DNA from: an uncultured bacterium
Lineage (GTDB): Bacteria; Cloacimonadota; Cloacimonadia; Cloacimonadales; Cloacimonadaceae
Direction: 5' to 3'
Assembly: GCA_938009275.1 (NCBI GenBank)
Contig: CALLHY010000038.1
Coordinates: 85,175 to 149,174 of the forward strand
Length of the DNA: 64,000 bases
The position numbers and the translations under genes are program-made. Below, piece after piece: positions 18,042 through 27,426 of the stretch. Within the stretch, counting starts at the first letter, position 1. Each line of letters begins with the position of its first letter. The notes beneath the pieces were generated by a model. The model ran no database searches. It saw only the letters and a program-made list of their open reading frames with translations, and had not been told where the DNA came from.

Positions 18042-18560
18042 TTAATAAAAACGCGCCGTCGGGCGGGTATAATGAACCTGTGTGAAGCCATTTGCTTTAC
18101 ACAAGTCTATGGTTCTAATAAGATCTCTGTAAAGGACATTCGGATAAACGGTGACAGTAATGTCTATCAAGTCTGCCTTACGGTTTCTAATGTCTTTGAT
18201 ACGTTTGTCTAAGGCGACAAAATTGTATTCCTGGCCGATGGCCGGTAGTTTTGCCGAATCCATGCCCGGCTCGCGGATTTCAAAACCGAGAAATCCGTAC
18301 TTTTCAGCGTATTGAGGATCGAGAATTATTAGTTCAACTTTCTCGACTTCTTTACCACCGCCACCACCGCCAGCAGAACCGCCACCGCCTTCCCCTTGCG
18401 AGAAGTTTAGCGCAACTAAGGCTACCTGTGAGATCACAACCAGCATAAGCATAAAGGGTATGATGGTTAGAAACAGGTTCATGATTGGCACCAGGTTTGG
18501 TTCCTGAGGCGCAGTCTGTGCCTTTTGTTGACGCATTTCGGAAGGCCGATAATGTGCCAT
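18042..18560 (-). CDS. ExbD/TolR-family protein lacking the conserved Asp
   Basis: A 172-residue protein with an N-terminal membrane helix (about 24-50, LVPIMNLFLTIIPFMLMLVV). The position equivalent to the proton-carrying Asp is Asn28 (AAC codon at 18477-18479). A Gly/Ser-rich stretch (about 57-69) links to the periplasmic domain, which ends in the family-like ...RDLIRTIDLCKANGFTQVHY. AAGGAA precedes the ATG. It lies between exbB (three bases) and the Asp-containing exbD. It may act as a structural partner rather than a proton carrier. Confidence 0.85.
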   Translation of the reverse strand: MAHYRPSEMRQQKAQTAPQEPNLVPIMNLFLTIIPFMLMLVVISQVALVALNFSQGEGGGGSAGGGGGGKEVEKVELIILDPQYAEKYGFLGFEIREPGMDSAKLPAIGQEYNFVALDKRIKDIRNRKADLIDITVTVYPNVLYRDLIRTIDLCKANGFTQVHYTRPTARFY

Positions 18561-18563
18561 GGC

Positions 18564-19337
18564 TTATTCCTTTATAGCGTTGTTAATGGTGTTGATAAGT
18601 TTCACGCTGTATTCGTCGATATCACTAATAAGATTATTGGCACGTGTAAACAGCCAGCCCTTGATTAAGGTAAGAGGAATAGCAGCCAGCAAGCCAAGTG
18701 CTGTAGTACCGATAGCAAGTTTGATACCATTGGTTAGTGCTGCACCTTGGGCTGCACCGGTTAATCCTGCAAGACCTGCGAAAGCTTGTAGCAATCCCCA
18801 AATGGTTCCCAAAAGACCCAGATATGTGGCAATCTGAGCAAGGGTATCGAACCAGAACAATCCACCATCAAGTTTGTGCACGGTCTGAAGAACGGATTCT
18901 TCCAGAGAGTTCTGCACAGATTGGCGTAATTCCGCGCCTTTCTTGCCGCTCTTGCGGGCATCTTTGAAGATCATTAATGCGCTCCAGAAAATGAAGCCCA
19001 TGGTAGTACCCTTGTAGCTTTCAGAAATCTTGGTGGCTTCGTCCAATTGATCATTTTTGATGTAGTTGCGAAGCTTAAGATAAAACTTGCCAGCGTCGAT
19101 TTTCTCTTTGCGGTAAAGCTGGTTCCAACGGGCAAAAGCATACACAATACCAATGATGAACACCAGCAAAATTGGATACGCCCATGATCCGCTCTGAACA
19201 AAAACGGTGTAAAGATTAAGTGCTTCACCTGCTGGTGCCGCCACAGGAGCTGCAGCTTCTTCCGCAGCCTGGGCAAATAAGAAACCAACGCTCATTAACA
19301 ATGCGATGACAACGAGGGTGATATGTTTAGCTTTCAT
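18564..19337 (-). CDS. MotA/TolQ/ExbB proton-channel family protein
   Basis: A 257-residue inner-membrane protein with the family core in its C-terminal half (GLFWFDTLAQIATYLGLLGTIWGLL and IGTTALGLLAAIPLTLI). It starts with a signal-peptide-like segment (MKAKHITLVVIALLMSVGFLFAQ) and an Ala/Glu/Pro stretch before the first mature helix (about 52-70). ATG 19337 is supported by AAGGAG seven bases upstream and by a four-base overlap with the preceding stop (ATGA). ExbB forms the pentameric stator around an ExbD dimer, driven by proton-motive force. Confidence 0.9.
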   Translation of the reverse strand: MKAKHITLVVIALLMSVGFLFAQAAEEAAAPVAAPAGEALNLYTVFVQSGSWAYPILLVFIIGIVYAFARWNQLYRKEKIDAGKFYLKLRNYIKNDQLDEATKISESYKGTTMGFIFWSALMIFKDARKSGKKGAELRQSVQNSLEESVLQTVHKLDGGLFWFDTLAQIATYLGLLGTIWGLLQAFAGLAGLTGAAQGAALTNGIKLAIGTTALGLLAAIPLTLIKGWLFTRANNLISDIDEYSVKLINTINNAIKE

Positions 19338-19627
19338 TTTGACTCCTTCAGCCATTTATTTAATAGTGTATCGCTATTCTCTTTCAGGGATTCCATGTTA
19401 AAGCTGAAGTTATATACTCCGGCTTTCTGGTATGTGTCCGTCTTTTCTCTGAATTCATCTGAGGCAGGGATTAGTGCCTTCAATTCAATAACAAGTTCTT
19501 CATCTGCTACAAATGCTTGCACATTGCGGAAATTCGCAGGTGTTGGCTTTGTAGCCGGACTGGCTTGGGCGTATAATGCGCACATGCCAATTCCTAATAA
19601 CACGGTTAACAGGACTATTCTTTTCAT
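19334..19627 (-). CDS. Small secreted protein of the envelope-motor operon
   Basis: A 97-residue protein with a clear signal peptide (MKRIVLLTVLLGIGMCALYAQ) and a mature part of about 76 residues without a recognised family. It contains VQAFVADEELVIELKALI and ends LLNKWLKESK. AAGGAGG precedes the ATG. It overlaps the TPR gene by four bases upstream and exbB by four downstream, so it is co-translated with the motor genes. It is likely a periplasmic component, but no function can be assigned. Confidence 0.75.
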   Translation of the reverse strand: MKRIVLLTVLLGIGMCALYAQASPATKPTPANFRNVQAFVADEELVIELKALIPASDEFREKTDTYQKAGVYNFSFNMESLKENSDTLLNKWLKESK

Positions 19628-22600
19628 CGGATATCCTCCTTCCCCGATTTAACAACCTGGACAGATGCTAAGAAACCTCTGTATTGGGTCTGGTTATTTA
19701 CTACAAAGCGAAGAGTGTTCTTTCCCATTACCACATTGCTCTTATCAATGCCAATCTGAGCTGGATATACCATAAAGGGCTCAGCATCATAATCAAGAGG
19801 CATATTGGAAGTGATCTCCGTACCATTAAGATATACATCTGCACTCCCTGGAGCAACGAAGTTTATTGCACCCTCGCGAAACTCGGTGTCTATATTGAAA
19901 TCTATCTCAAAGACTACCTGTTCTACTGGGGCTTCTTCCAACACCCATATTGGTTTGGCAGCGGTTTCTTCCATGGAATCAATTTCACTATATTGAATGC
20001 CGAATCCCGAGGCAAGAATTGCAGAACTGGACATGGCAATTTCACCGGCGTCATCCAGAGCTATCACTCTCCAATTGGTTCCTGTATTTAAAGTAATAAC
20101 CTCCACTGGGATGGCATCACGAAGTTTTTGGCGATCGGTAAACAATTGAAGGTTCATGTGTAGGTTCTGAGGCTGTTGACTTGTGTTTGGCACCTTTAAT
20201 TCGATCAGGTTTTGTCCCTCAGCCAACGCAGCTTTGGGTAGCAGGTAAGCATACCTTGTGGTTATTGGTTTACCGGCTTCCAAAGAATCTGTTGCTACCA
20301 CACTTGGCTCAATCTTAGAGCCATTTAAGACGATGTCTATGTCGTAAGGATACACAATATGTAGAAGACCAAATTCTGGAGCTATCTTAGTGGTTATCAT
20401 TCTCGAAAGCAATAGTTCCTTGCTTGCAGGCACTGGAGTACGGCCTAAGCGAACGCCTTTGGGCGAAGTGATAATCTCGGTATTGGTGTTAGTGGTTGAA
20501 CCCTCTATCTTCTGCACCCAGCTCTGGTTTAATGGATACTCGTCAATCTTGTAATCCGGTAACAAGTTCCATTCTTGTAATCTGTTAACGCTCCGCTCCG
20601 TATAAACATCACGGTAACCGGCAACGTGGTAAAGATTGAATATCGAAGTGCGAACACCGTACTCGGCATCAATCAAGTCCATATTCTGTTGATAGGCAAC
20701 CTGATTGATTAGCGAATTGAGTGCTTCGCCTTGATATTGCTGGCGGTTGGCAGCGTTCTCGGTACTGGTTTTAATGAACACTCCGATCTGGGTTTGAATA
20801 ACGTCTGCACCCCGTTGGTACATTCTTGCCATCAAATCTAAAGCTCTCAATCGACGGGCATTGTCGAGATCATAGCCAGAATTATTGGCTTGCTCAAGTA
20901 GTTTGGTGATCCTTGTGATCTCTTTGTTTAGAGACGACTTGTAGCCGGGTATACGCTTGTCACCACCAATCAGGTTTACTTGCCATCTTGTGTTTACATT
21001 TACTTTAATTAAATTGGCTGGTGAGCCGGTAAACACGGCTGATTTTTCGATTGCTGCTAATTGACTGTCGTAATTACGCATGAATGCATCCATCTTCTGA
21101 ATTTCGTCATACTCATTCTGAACAGAAGCGAAATACTCATACTCGTTGCTAAGATTGAAGGTGAGGCCTTCTTTCTTATATGCTGCTTCTACTTTTTTAA
21201 ACTCATCGCGTTGCCTAAAAGCTTCAGTATAATCCTTATTCTTATACGCCAAATCAAATGCGGTGGCAAGATTGAATAGCTTTACATCAGCAAATTGCTT
21301 ATATAGGGCAAACTTAGATTTGTCCTTTTGGTATATCGATTTTGCCATCTGTTCTGCCCGGAGGGTGTCACCTTTGGTAACATAGTCGTTGGCGATATAC
21401 TCCATAAAGGGGATTACTTCTGAATGGTTGGGATACAATGTGATGAATTGGTTCATAACTTCAAGCAGTCTGGTATTATTCTTAGCGCTTTTGAAGTTCA
21501 CAATGGCACTGATCATCAGGGCATCAGGTGTGTCTCCACCCGTATCAATTGCTTTGTCTCTGGCTTGCTGATGAAGGGTAAGATAGGTTTCGGCAGCTTC
21601 ATCATAGCTACCAAGAGATTCTTGCTGTTTCACATCAGACACTTTTAATGCGTAGGCTTGCACACTGCTGGGGTATTTGGTTATAAAGGCCTGTTTGATG
21701 GCTCTTGCCTGTTCAGGTTGCTTCATAAGTGTGTCAGCCTCAGCTATGTTCCAGGCTGTGTAATAGTGAGTGTAAACCTCTTCTATGTCCTTTTTGTCAC
21801 CAGCAATTTGTAATAGCAGGTCTATGGCAGTTTGATATTCTTTTGCTTTTACATAGGATTCGTGTGCCGACCATCTTAAGCCCTGGATTAGGTCTTGTTC
21901 AGCAGCGGGTAGTTCAGATGCTAAACGCAAGCGTTCAGAGGCTGCGAAGCTGTGGTTGTTGGCTTTATCGGCAGCTTGGTAGGCCAGCTGTATTTGAGCT
22001 AAAATGCTTTGAGTTAGAGATTCTCTCTCAGCTGGGCTTTGAGCAAATTCATAAGCTTTACGGAAATACTTCTCAGAATCGGCAAAATGTGAAAGTGATT
22101 GAGACATGGTGGCAAGCTTACCATATACGTTGAACTTACTACGAGCATCAATAATGCTTTCATTCTCGAGGGCTTTTAAGTATAGAGCCGAGGCTTCAGG
22201 ATACTTTAAACGGTCATATTGGATGTCAGCGAGTTGCAGCAGGATGGATACCGATTCTTTGTCTCTGGTTTCTGTGCGGTATTTCTCTTGTTTCATTACG
22301 TCGATAAAGCGGACAGAATTATCGCTAAGCATCGTGAACAATTGATCTTCGCTTGCTGGTAAGCCTTCCTGGGGCACAAAGCCCTCTTCCGCAAAGCTGT
22401 TTTTTAGTAAATTAAACATGTTGTTTGAGTATGTGTATGATAAGCCTTCGTGTAAGAAGAAATCTTCGTCATCCGGGTACTTGGCATTGTACTCATGAAG
22501 CTGAGTTATGGCTTTGCTGTAGTTCAGCGGAGTATTGCTTCTCTCAGCCAAAACAGTATACAACGTAAGTACAGACTTGTCATTATCGCGTTGCCATTCG

Positions 22601-25452
22601 GCAAACTTGTCTCCATGGAGCTCGGTAAAATTGCCAAATATGTCCTGATGTCTTTGGTAAGCAGCAAGACGTTCTTCAGAGGGAGCTTCCGAAAACTCTA
22701 TATATAGTCTTTTTCCACGCTCGACGAACGCTTTCTTCACTACTTCGAGTTGTGGTGCTACATTTTTCTCTTTATTGGCATTATACCAGTCTGAGTCTTT
22801 TCCATAGTTGGCTATGAGGTTCAGATAGATATCTTGACGGGCCTGGTTAAAGTCCTGTCCTTCACGCAGGTTTCTGGCTTCTCTGGCATAGATGTAGAGA
22901 ATGGAATCCAGCAAGCTTGGGTTTTCCAAGGCCAAGGGATTCATGTTTATCTTAAGCCAGATAAAGTCTGCCCCTTGAAGTGAGGCATCAAGATCAAATT
23001 TGTTTTTCGCTGCCTGGTCGAGTACACGGGCAATAATCTGCTTATTGCTGTAGCCGGCAAACACTTGTTCAAGTTCCGAAACGCCCTTTGCTTGGGAAGA
23101 GAAATCCAGTCCATCCAAAGCAATCAGGCAGTATGCGATATTCTTTACTGCGTCATCATGATAGTCCTGAATCAACATTGGGTCGGTTATCTGGTTATTT
23201 TCAATAGCAGTTAGCAAATAGAGGAAATCTGCCATTGCCAGCTTCAAGTCTTCGTCGTTGGCTGTGTTAAGCCTTAACCACCCACGTTGATATATGGCAT
23301 CGTATCTGTACTTGCTTTCAGGATTGGCGATGATCTCATCAAAATAGTTTGTGGCGAGAGCATAAAAACGAGCTGGTTCATCTGCATCCGTTGCAAGGTA
23401 GTAATTTAAAACCCCTAAACGATATAGTGACTCGTCATAATAGGGTGAGGATTTGTAATTGTCCACAATCTCCTGGTATGAAGTAATGGCTTCGGCAAAG
23501 TCCGAATACTTGTACTTGCTGGATGGGTCCAAGGTAAGCGCAGTGGAATTCAACTCGTAGAACCGGTCTTTATTGCTATCAATCTGGTTTCTTTTTAGCT
23601 GGCTGCTAATAAAGCCGATATTGTACAATGCAGCATCTTTATATATGAAGTTAGGATCATGTTGAACCACTTGGCGATAGCTATTCAGAGCGATGGCAGG
23701 ATTATCCATATTTACTGCATATTGAAGCTCAGCAAGTATGTAATACAGGTCTGCCTTTTTAATAAGATACTGGCTGTTTGGTTGCTCAATGGCCTGAAAA
23801 TCAGGATTACTGCTTATAAATGTCTCTATCTGGGAAACAAGCTCTCGTTTTTCGGCCAGAATAGCTCTTTGCTGTTCCGTTAATTGTTCCAGCGATAACT
23901 GGCTTGCCTGAGATAAACGGGCTGCCTCTTTTGCTTGTAACGTACGATAGGCAAGTTGCAACTTTATGAACTCAACGCTGGATTGCATCTCCATGGCACT
24001 TGCAACAATCGGTTGATCATGATCGTTGGGGAAAGAAGTAGAAGCAAACTGGGTTTCAACTCGAGCTGCCAGATCTGCCCGCATCTGCTCATTGAAAAGC
24101 CTTCGGGCGTCAGTAGCAAAGAAGTCCTCAAGTTCTGCAAGCTGTGTGTCTAATTCCTTTTTGTCGGTATTCAAAGAATAGTATTCGTAAAGGATTGCGT
24201 CAAATATCTGCTCTTGAACGTCAGAGGAATGCCTGCGTGTTTCTAATAGAGCGTTCTTGCGAATCATCATATCGCTTCGCTTATCAGAATACTCTGCACG
24301 CTGGTTTTTTAGTTCATCGATGTGTCCAGCTAATGCCGGGTCTGCAATATTGGTGTCTAATTCTGTTATAATCTGATTATATATCTCCAGCGTCTTTTCA
24401 ATATCATACAGACGCTTCAGTTCCATATCGCTATATTCTTTGTCTTGCAATGCGGGGTCGTTTGCTAAGAACCTTTCATATTGGCGCTGGAGAATTACGT
24501 CCATGATGTCTATCTGTTTTTTGTAAGATATGGAGAATTGCTTAACTGCCTGTAGCTTAGAATAGTACTCAGCCACAATAGCATCGGCTTTCTTCTCGTT
24601 ATTCATATAGTCGCTAACGCTGCTCTTTAATCCGTCTAGCATGCGCATTTCTTCGTTGTTAGCACGAATAATTGCGCTAAGGTATACTACGCCTTTGGTG
24701 TTTTGTAGCTCAGTGTGCACCGCTGCCAGATCTGCCTTTAGACCATCGATTTCTGCTACCACCCTGTCATATTCTTGCGGAGTTGGATTGGAAATAAATG
24801 GCCTGACGTTTATGGTCTGCACTCTGTTCAATATAGACTGCTTTGCGGGCAACAATCGGTTCATAATAACTTCGCGGTTTTTCATATAGCTGTCCAGCGA
24901 AGCTCTTGCATCCTCGAATTCACCATCTTCTGCACTCAAATCAGACCAGATGTAAAGATAGGTTGGATAGTATCGGTCGATATTGAAGTTCTCGAAGATT
25001 ATCGAGCGTAGATAGTCTTTCGCAGCTTTTCTGTTGCCTTTTTGAAGGTAATCAATCATCTGCGTGTAGAGCACCATATTAAGCATTTTTCGAGCATCTT
25101 CGCTTAGCCTTCCAGAGAGCAGCGATTCAAACGAGCTTATGGCTCTGGGGTTCTCTCCCATTCTGGCATAAAAATGCCCCAAAAGATACATAAAGTCTTC
25201 CTGATCCATGGTGTTGAACATTCCACTGTTCCTGGCAAGTGCAGCATCTGCAGCAGCTGGATCGGATTGCATTAAACCAGGTAAAGTATCGATCAGGAAT
25301 GTCTTTGCAGCCTCTCTGATAAGCTGCTTCTCTTCAGCAATCATCTGTAAAAGTTGTTCTTTAGTTAACTCTTGGGATTGCTGTGCATAAATTGACGTAA
25401 GCGTACACACCGCAAATAAAACGAGTAGCAATACTCTAGTAATCTTTTTCAT
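19624..25452 (-). CDS. Very large exported TPR-repeat protein
   Basis: A protein of about 1942 residues with a signal peptide (MKKITRVLLLVLFAVCTLTSIYAQ). Most of it is helical with many degenerate tetratricopeptide repeats, for example YDESLYRLGVLNYYLATDAD and SKFNVYGKLATMSQSLSHFA. The last 350 residues are beta-rich with two jelly-roll-like segments (DIVLNGSKIEPSVVA, GSADVYLNGTEITSNMPL). ATG 25452 is preferred over GTG 25464 because it starts the signal peptide. It overlaps the small secreted gene by four bases. Placement upstream of exbB suggests a periplasmic scaffold for the motor, comparable in role to TPR proteins of gliding machines; this is inference. Confidence 0.83.
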   Translation of the reverse strand: MKKITRVLLLVLFAVCTLTSIYAQQSQELTKEQLLQMIAEEKQLIREAAKTFLIDTLPGLMQSDPAAADAALARNSGMFNTMDQEDFMYLLGHFYARMGENPRAISSFESLLSGRLSEDARKMLNMVLYTQMIDYLQKGNRKAAKDYLRSIIFENFNIDRYYPTYLYIWSDLSAEDGEFEDARASLDSYMKNREVIMNRLLPAKQSILNRVQTINVRPFISNPTPQEYDRVVAEIDGLKADLAAVHTELQNTKGVVYLSAIIRANNEEMRMLDGLKSSVSDYMNNEKKADAIVAEYYSKLQAVKQFSISYKKQIDIMDVILQRQYERFLANDPALQDKEYSDMELKRLYDIEKTLEIYNQIITELDTNIADPALAGHIDELKNQRAEYSDKRSDMMIRKNALLETRRHSSDVQEQIFDAILYEYYSLNTDKKELDTQLAELEDFFATDARRLFNEQMRADLAARVETQFASTSFPNDHDQPIVASAMEMQSSVEFIKLQLAYRTLQAKEAARLSQASQLSLEQLTEQQRAILAEKRELVSQIETFISSNPDFQAIEQPNSQYLIKKADLYYILAELQYAVNMDNPAIALNSYRQVVQHDPNFIYKDAALYNIGFISSQLKRNQIDSNKDRFYELNSTALTLDPSSKYKYSDFAEAITSYQEIVDNYKSSPYYDESLYRLGVLNYYLATDADEPARFYALATNYFDEIIANPESKYRYDAIYQRGWLRLNTANDEDLKLAMADFLYLLTAIENNQITDPMLIQDYHDDAVKNIAYCLIALDGLDFSSQAKGVSELEQVFAGYSNKQIIARVLDQAAKNKFDLDASLQGADFIWLKINMNPLALENPSLLDSILYIYAREARNLREGQDFNQARQDIYLNLIANYGKDSDWYNANKEKNVAPQLEVVKKAFVERGKRLYIEFSEAPSEERLAAYQRHQDIFGNFTELHGDKFAEWQRDNDKSVLTLYTVLAERSNTPLNYSKAITQLHEYNAKYPDDEDFFLHEGLSYTYSNNMFNLLKNSFAEEGFVPQEGLPASEDQLFTMLSDNSVRFIDVMKQEKYRTETRDKESVSILLQLADIQYDRLKYPEASALYLKALENESIIDARSKFNVYGKLATMSQSLSHFADSEKYFRKAYEFAQSPAERESLTQSILAQIQLAYQAADKANNHSFAASERLRLASELPAAEQDLIQGLRWSAHESYVKAKEYQTAIDLLLQIAGDKKDIEEVYTHYYTAWNIAEADTLMKQPEQARAIKQAFITKYPSSVQAYALKVSDVKQQESLGSYDEAAETYLTLHQQARDKAIDTGGDTPDALMISAIVNFKSAKNNTRLLEVMNQFITLYPNHSEVIPFMEYIANDYVTKGDTLRAEQMAKSIYQKDKSKFALYKQFADVKLFNLATAFDLAYKNKDYTEAFRQRDEFKKVEAAYKKEGLTFNLSNEYEYFASVQNEYDEIQKMDAFMRNYDSQLAAIEKSAVFTGSPANLIKVNVNTRWQVNLIGGDKRIPGYKSSLNKEITRITKLLEQANNSGYDLDNARRLRALDLMARMYQRGADVIQTQIGVFIKTSTENAANRQQYQGEALNSLINQVAYQQNMDLIDAEYGVRTSIFNLYHVAGYRDVYTERSVNRLQEWNLLPDYKIDEYPLNQSWVQKIEGSTTNTNTEIITSPKGVRLGRTPVPASKELLLSRMITTKIAPEFGLLHIVYPYDIDIVLNGSKIEPSVVATDSLEAGKPITTRYAYLLPKAALAEGQNLIELKVPNTSQQPQNLHMNLQLFTDRQKLRDAIPVEVITLNTGTNWRVIALDDAGEIAMSSSAILASGFGIQYSEIDSMEETAAKPIWVLEEAPVEQVVFEIDFNIDTEFREGAINFVAPGSADVYLNGTEITSNMPLDYDAEPFMVYPAQIGIDKSNVVMGKNTLRFVVNNQTQYRGFLASVQVVKSGKEDIR

Positions 25453-25512
25453 AACCCCGCTCACTTGTTCTTAGCGTAAAAATATCCGGTCTGTGACATT
25501 AAACGAGCAAGA

Positions 25513-25543
25513 TCAAGATAGGGCTTATTCAATCCTATCTTGA
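25513..25543 (-). other. Perfect hairpin between barrel gene and TPR gene
   Basis: TCAAGATAGG (25513-25522) and CCTATCTTGA (25534-25543) form a perfect 10-bp stem with an 11-base loop in the 165-base gap between the outer-membrane barrel gene and the TPR gene. No T run follows on the - strand, so it is not a typical terminator. It may be an RNA-processing or stability element that sets different expression levels. Confidence 0.5.
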
Positions 25544-25617
25544 CTCTCACTCGACCACTATTATAAGGAAGTATGAATCCTAAACCTACACATCACAAAC
25601 TTATTGAAAACTCACAG

Positions 25618-26784
25618 TTATGGCTTCTTGAGTTCCTGTATCCATTTTCTTAAATCATCAAGCGCCTTTTGAGCATTTTGTCTTTCCAGTCTGAGGGCTT
25701 CCAATTCTTTCATTAGGTCTCTTACTTCCGGAGACAGCTCTTTATACTCGGCACTTCCTGGATCAACTAAACCAGGTGTCTGACCACCAGAGGGGTTAAC
25801 AACAGCAACTTCAGATCCAGAACCTGTAGGAGGAACAACCACTACATCGCTTCCAGAGGTGCCCGCAGGTGGAACAACTACGCCAGTCTCGATAGGGGTG
25901 ATGGTACCAACGTTAACCACGTCGGTTCCGCCAATGGTAGAATCCATGGCATAACGTCTCAAATCAGGGCGTCTCTTGGCTTCAGAGTATCTGTCGAACA
26001 GGTAGGACAATCCAAAGGCTATTCTCAGGTTGTCTTCATAGCCATTATCTTTGGCAAAATCCTCGATTGCCTGCATGCCCAATTTTGCACCGAAGTTCTT
26101 GTATGAGTACTTAATACCAGTATTGAAATCCTCACCGTCAAATTCAAGCTGTAAGGCAAGATCGCGCATGGGTGATAATTCCACAGAGGTAAAAAGACCA
26201 TTGAATATTCTTGACCGGGGAACCTGACCCACGAAACGGTTTGTTCCCAGACCGATATTGAACATCCATGGCACACCAGAGAAATACGCCTGTTTAGATG
26301 CCACCACATAGGGTGAAAAATACTCGTAGGCATCTCTGTCGGGGTGTTGGCTAAAATCGTCTTGAGAGTTTAGGTATTGTGCCCCATGCTTGGAAACAGG
26401 AGACAGGATATTGTCTATACCTACGGCAATTTGGGGAATACGCAATGATTCCTCAATAATCTTAGCTTTTACATTCACAAAATATACCGCGCCGTCCAAT
26501 TTGGTATAATCGCCGGCAAAGAGCCCAAGCTCTACGCGGTTGAATAAGCCCACGCCAACCATTCCGTAGGGGAAAAAACCTTTAGAGGCGTCTTCTGCGT
26601 CGGGAGTCATAGGTTGGGGCTTTGCAACATCACGATAATAACCAACAATCATTAGCTCGGCTGCACGATGGGGTAACACATACGCATCAGGAGTTCGCAG
26701 CATTCCAAGTGTTTGGAACGGCGCTGCCTGTGCTAAACTAAACATAGATGCCAGCACGATCACGCTTAAAATAACTTTCTTCAT
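25618..26784 (-). CDS. Outer-membrane beta-barrel protein with C-terminal coiled coil
   Basis: A 388-residue protein with a signal peptide (MKKVILSVIVLASMFSLAQA). Alternating beta-strand sequence follows (GVGLFNRVELGLFAGDYTKL, DLALQLEFDGEDFNTGIKYS, LRIAFGLSYLFDRYS), which looks like a YjbH-type or related porin-like barrel. A Val/Pro/Gly linker leads to a charged coiled coil at the end (MKELEALRLERQNAQKALDD). ATG 26784 is chosen because GGTGGAGGG lies close upstream. It is the first gene of the - strand cluster ending at 16025. It could be the outer-membrane part of the motor complex. Specific function is unknown. Confidence 0.75.
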   Translation of the reverse strand: MKKVILSVIVLASMFSLAQAAPFQTLGMLRTPDAYVLPHRAAELMIVGYYRDVAKPQPMTPDAEDASKGFFPYGMVGVGLFNRVELGLFAGDYTKLDGAVYFVNVKAKIIEESLRIPQIAVGIDNILSPVSKHGAQYLNSQDDFSQHPDRDAYEYFSPYVVASKQAYFSGVPWMFNIGLGTNRFVGQVPRSRIFNGLFTSVELSPMRDLALQLEFDGEDFNTGIKYSYKNFGAKLGMQAIEDFAKDNGYEDNLRIAFGLSYLFDRYSEAKRRPDLRRYAMDSTIGGTDVVNVGTITPIETGVVVPPAGTSGSDVVVVPPTGSGSEVAVVNPSGGQTPGLVDPGSAEYKELSPEVRDLMKELEALRLERQNAQKALDDLRKWIQELKKP

Positions 26785-26868
26785 ACTTCCCTCCACCTTT
26801 CGGTGTTCTTTCTTATCATAATTCATCAATCTCATTGACAATAATTTCGTCAAGCATTTTCTTGGTTT

Positions 26869-27255
26869 ATGAACAAGCTTAACGGCAAAGAGCTATCGAT
26901 TATCGGCGAGGATATCGCCGCCAAACATCTTGCAAGTTGCGGGTATAACATTGTTTGTCGCAACTATCGTAAAAGATGCGGCGAGATAGATATCATCGTA
27001 GAAAAAGATCAACATCTTGTTTTCGTAGAGGTTAAAACTCGTTCAAGCCAATCTATTCACACGGCTATGGCTTCCATATCTCTCTCCAAGCAGAGAAAGA
27101 TTACGGATACTGCTCTTGAATATATTAACCAAAATCAGCAGTTCTGCAAACACTACTTTCGCTTCGATGCAGTAATTGTCTTCTATCAACATAATACCAA
27201 TACCTTTTCTGTCAAACACTATCCCGATGCTTTCTATCCGGTTCTTAGTCCCTAG
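26869..27255 (+). CDS. YraN/UPF0102 family nuclease-fold protein
   Basis: A 128-residue protein with the YraN pattern: GEDIAAKHLASCGYNIVCRNYR, then GEIDIIVEKDQHLVFVEVKTRSS. The E-D-ExK arrangement is the restriction-endonuclease-like active site. The family is widespread and linked to Holliday-junction or competence functions by some reports, but its role is uncertain. It is divergent from the outer-membrane barrel gene with 84 bases between starts, and has a weak ribosome binding site. Confidence 0.88.
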   Translation: MNKLNGKELSIIGEDIAAKHLASCGYNIVCRNYRKRCGEIDIIVEKDQHLVFVEVKTRSSQSIHTAMASISLSKQRKITDTALEYINQNQQFCKHYFRFDAVIVFYQHNTNTFSVKHYPDAFYPVLSP

Positions 27256-27322
27256 GGAACCAATGTATCCGTTGTCTTAGCGGCAATCTTTTCTCTTCCC
27301 TTGGACGGACTACTGTATTAGT

Positions 27323-27389
27323 ACGGATGAATTACGCATCTCATCCGTATTTCATGCGTAGTGCATAAGTATTTCGTTCAAGGAACGAG
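27323..27389 (+). repeat. Intergenic repeat, family B copy 1
   Basis: A 67-base element starting ACGGATGAATTACGCATCTC and ending with GTTCAAGGAACGAG, nearly identical to copies at 33430-33493 and 49074-49148, all in the same orientation. It contains ACGGATGA...TCATCCGT and TTACGCAT...ATGCGTA self-complementary parts. It lies between the 3' ends of yraN and the GWxTD gene. Confidence 0.85.
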
Positions 27390-27426
27390 TCCCGTAAGAT
27401 GATGCAAACATTGGTTGATAGGGAAG

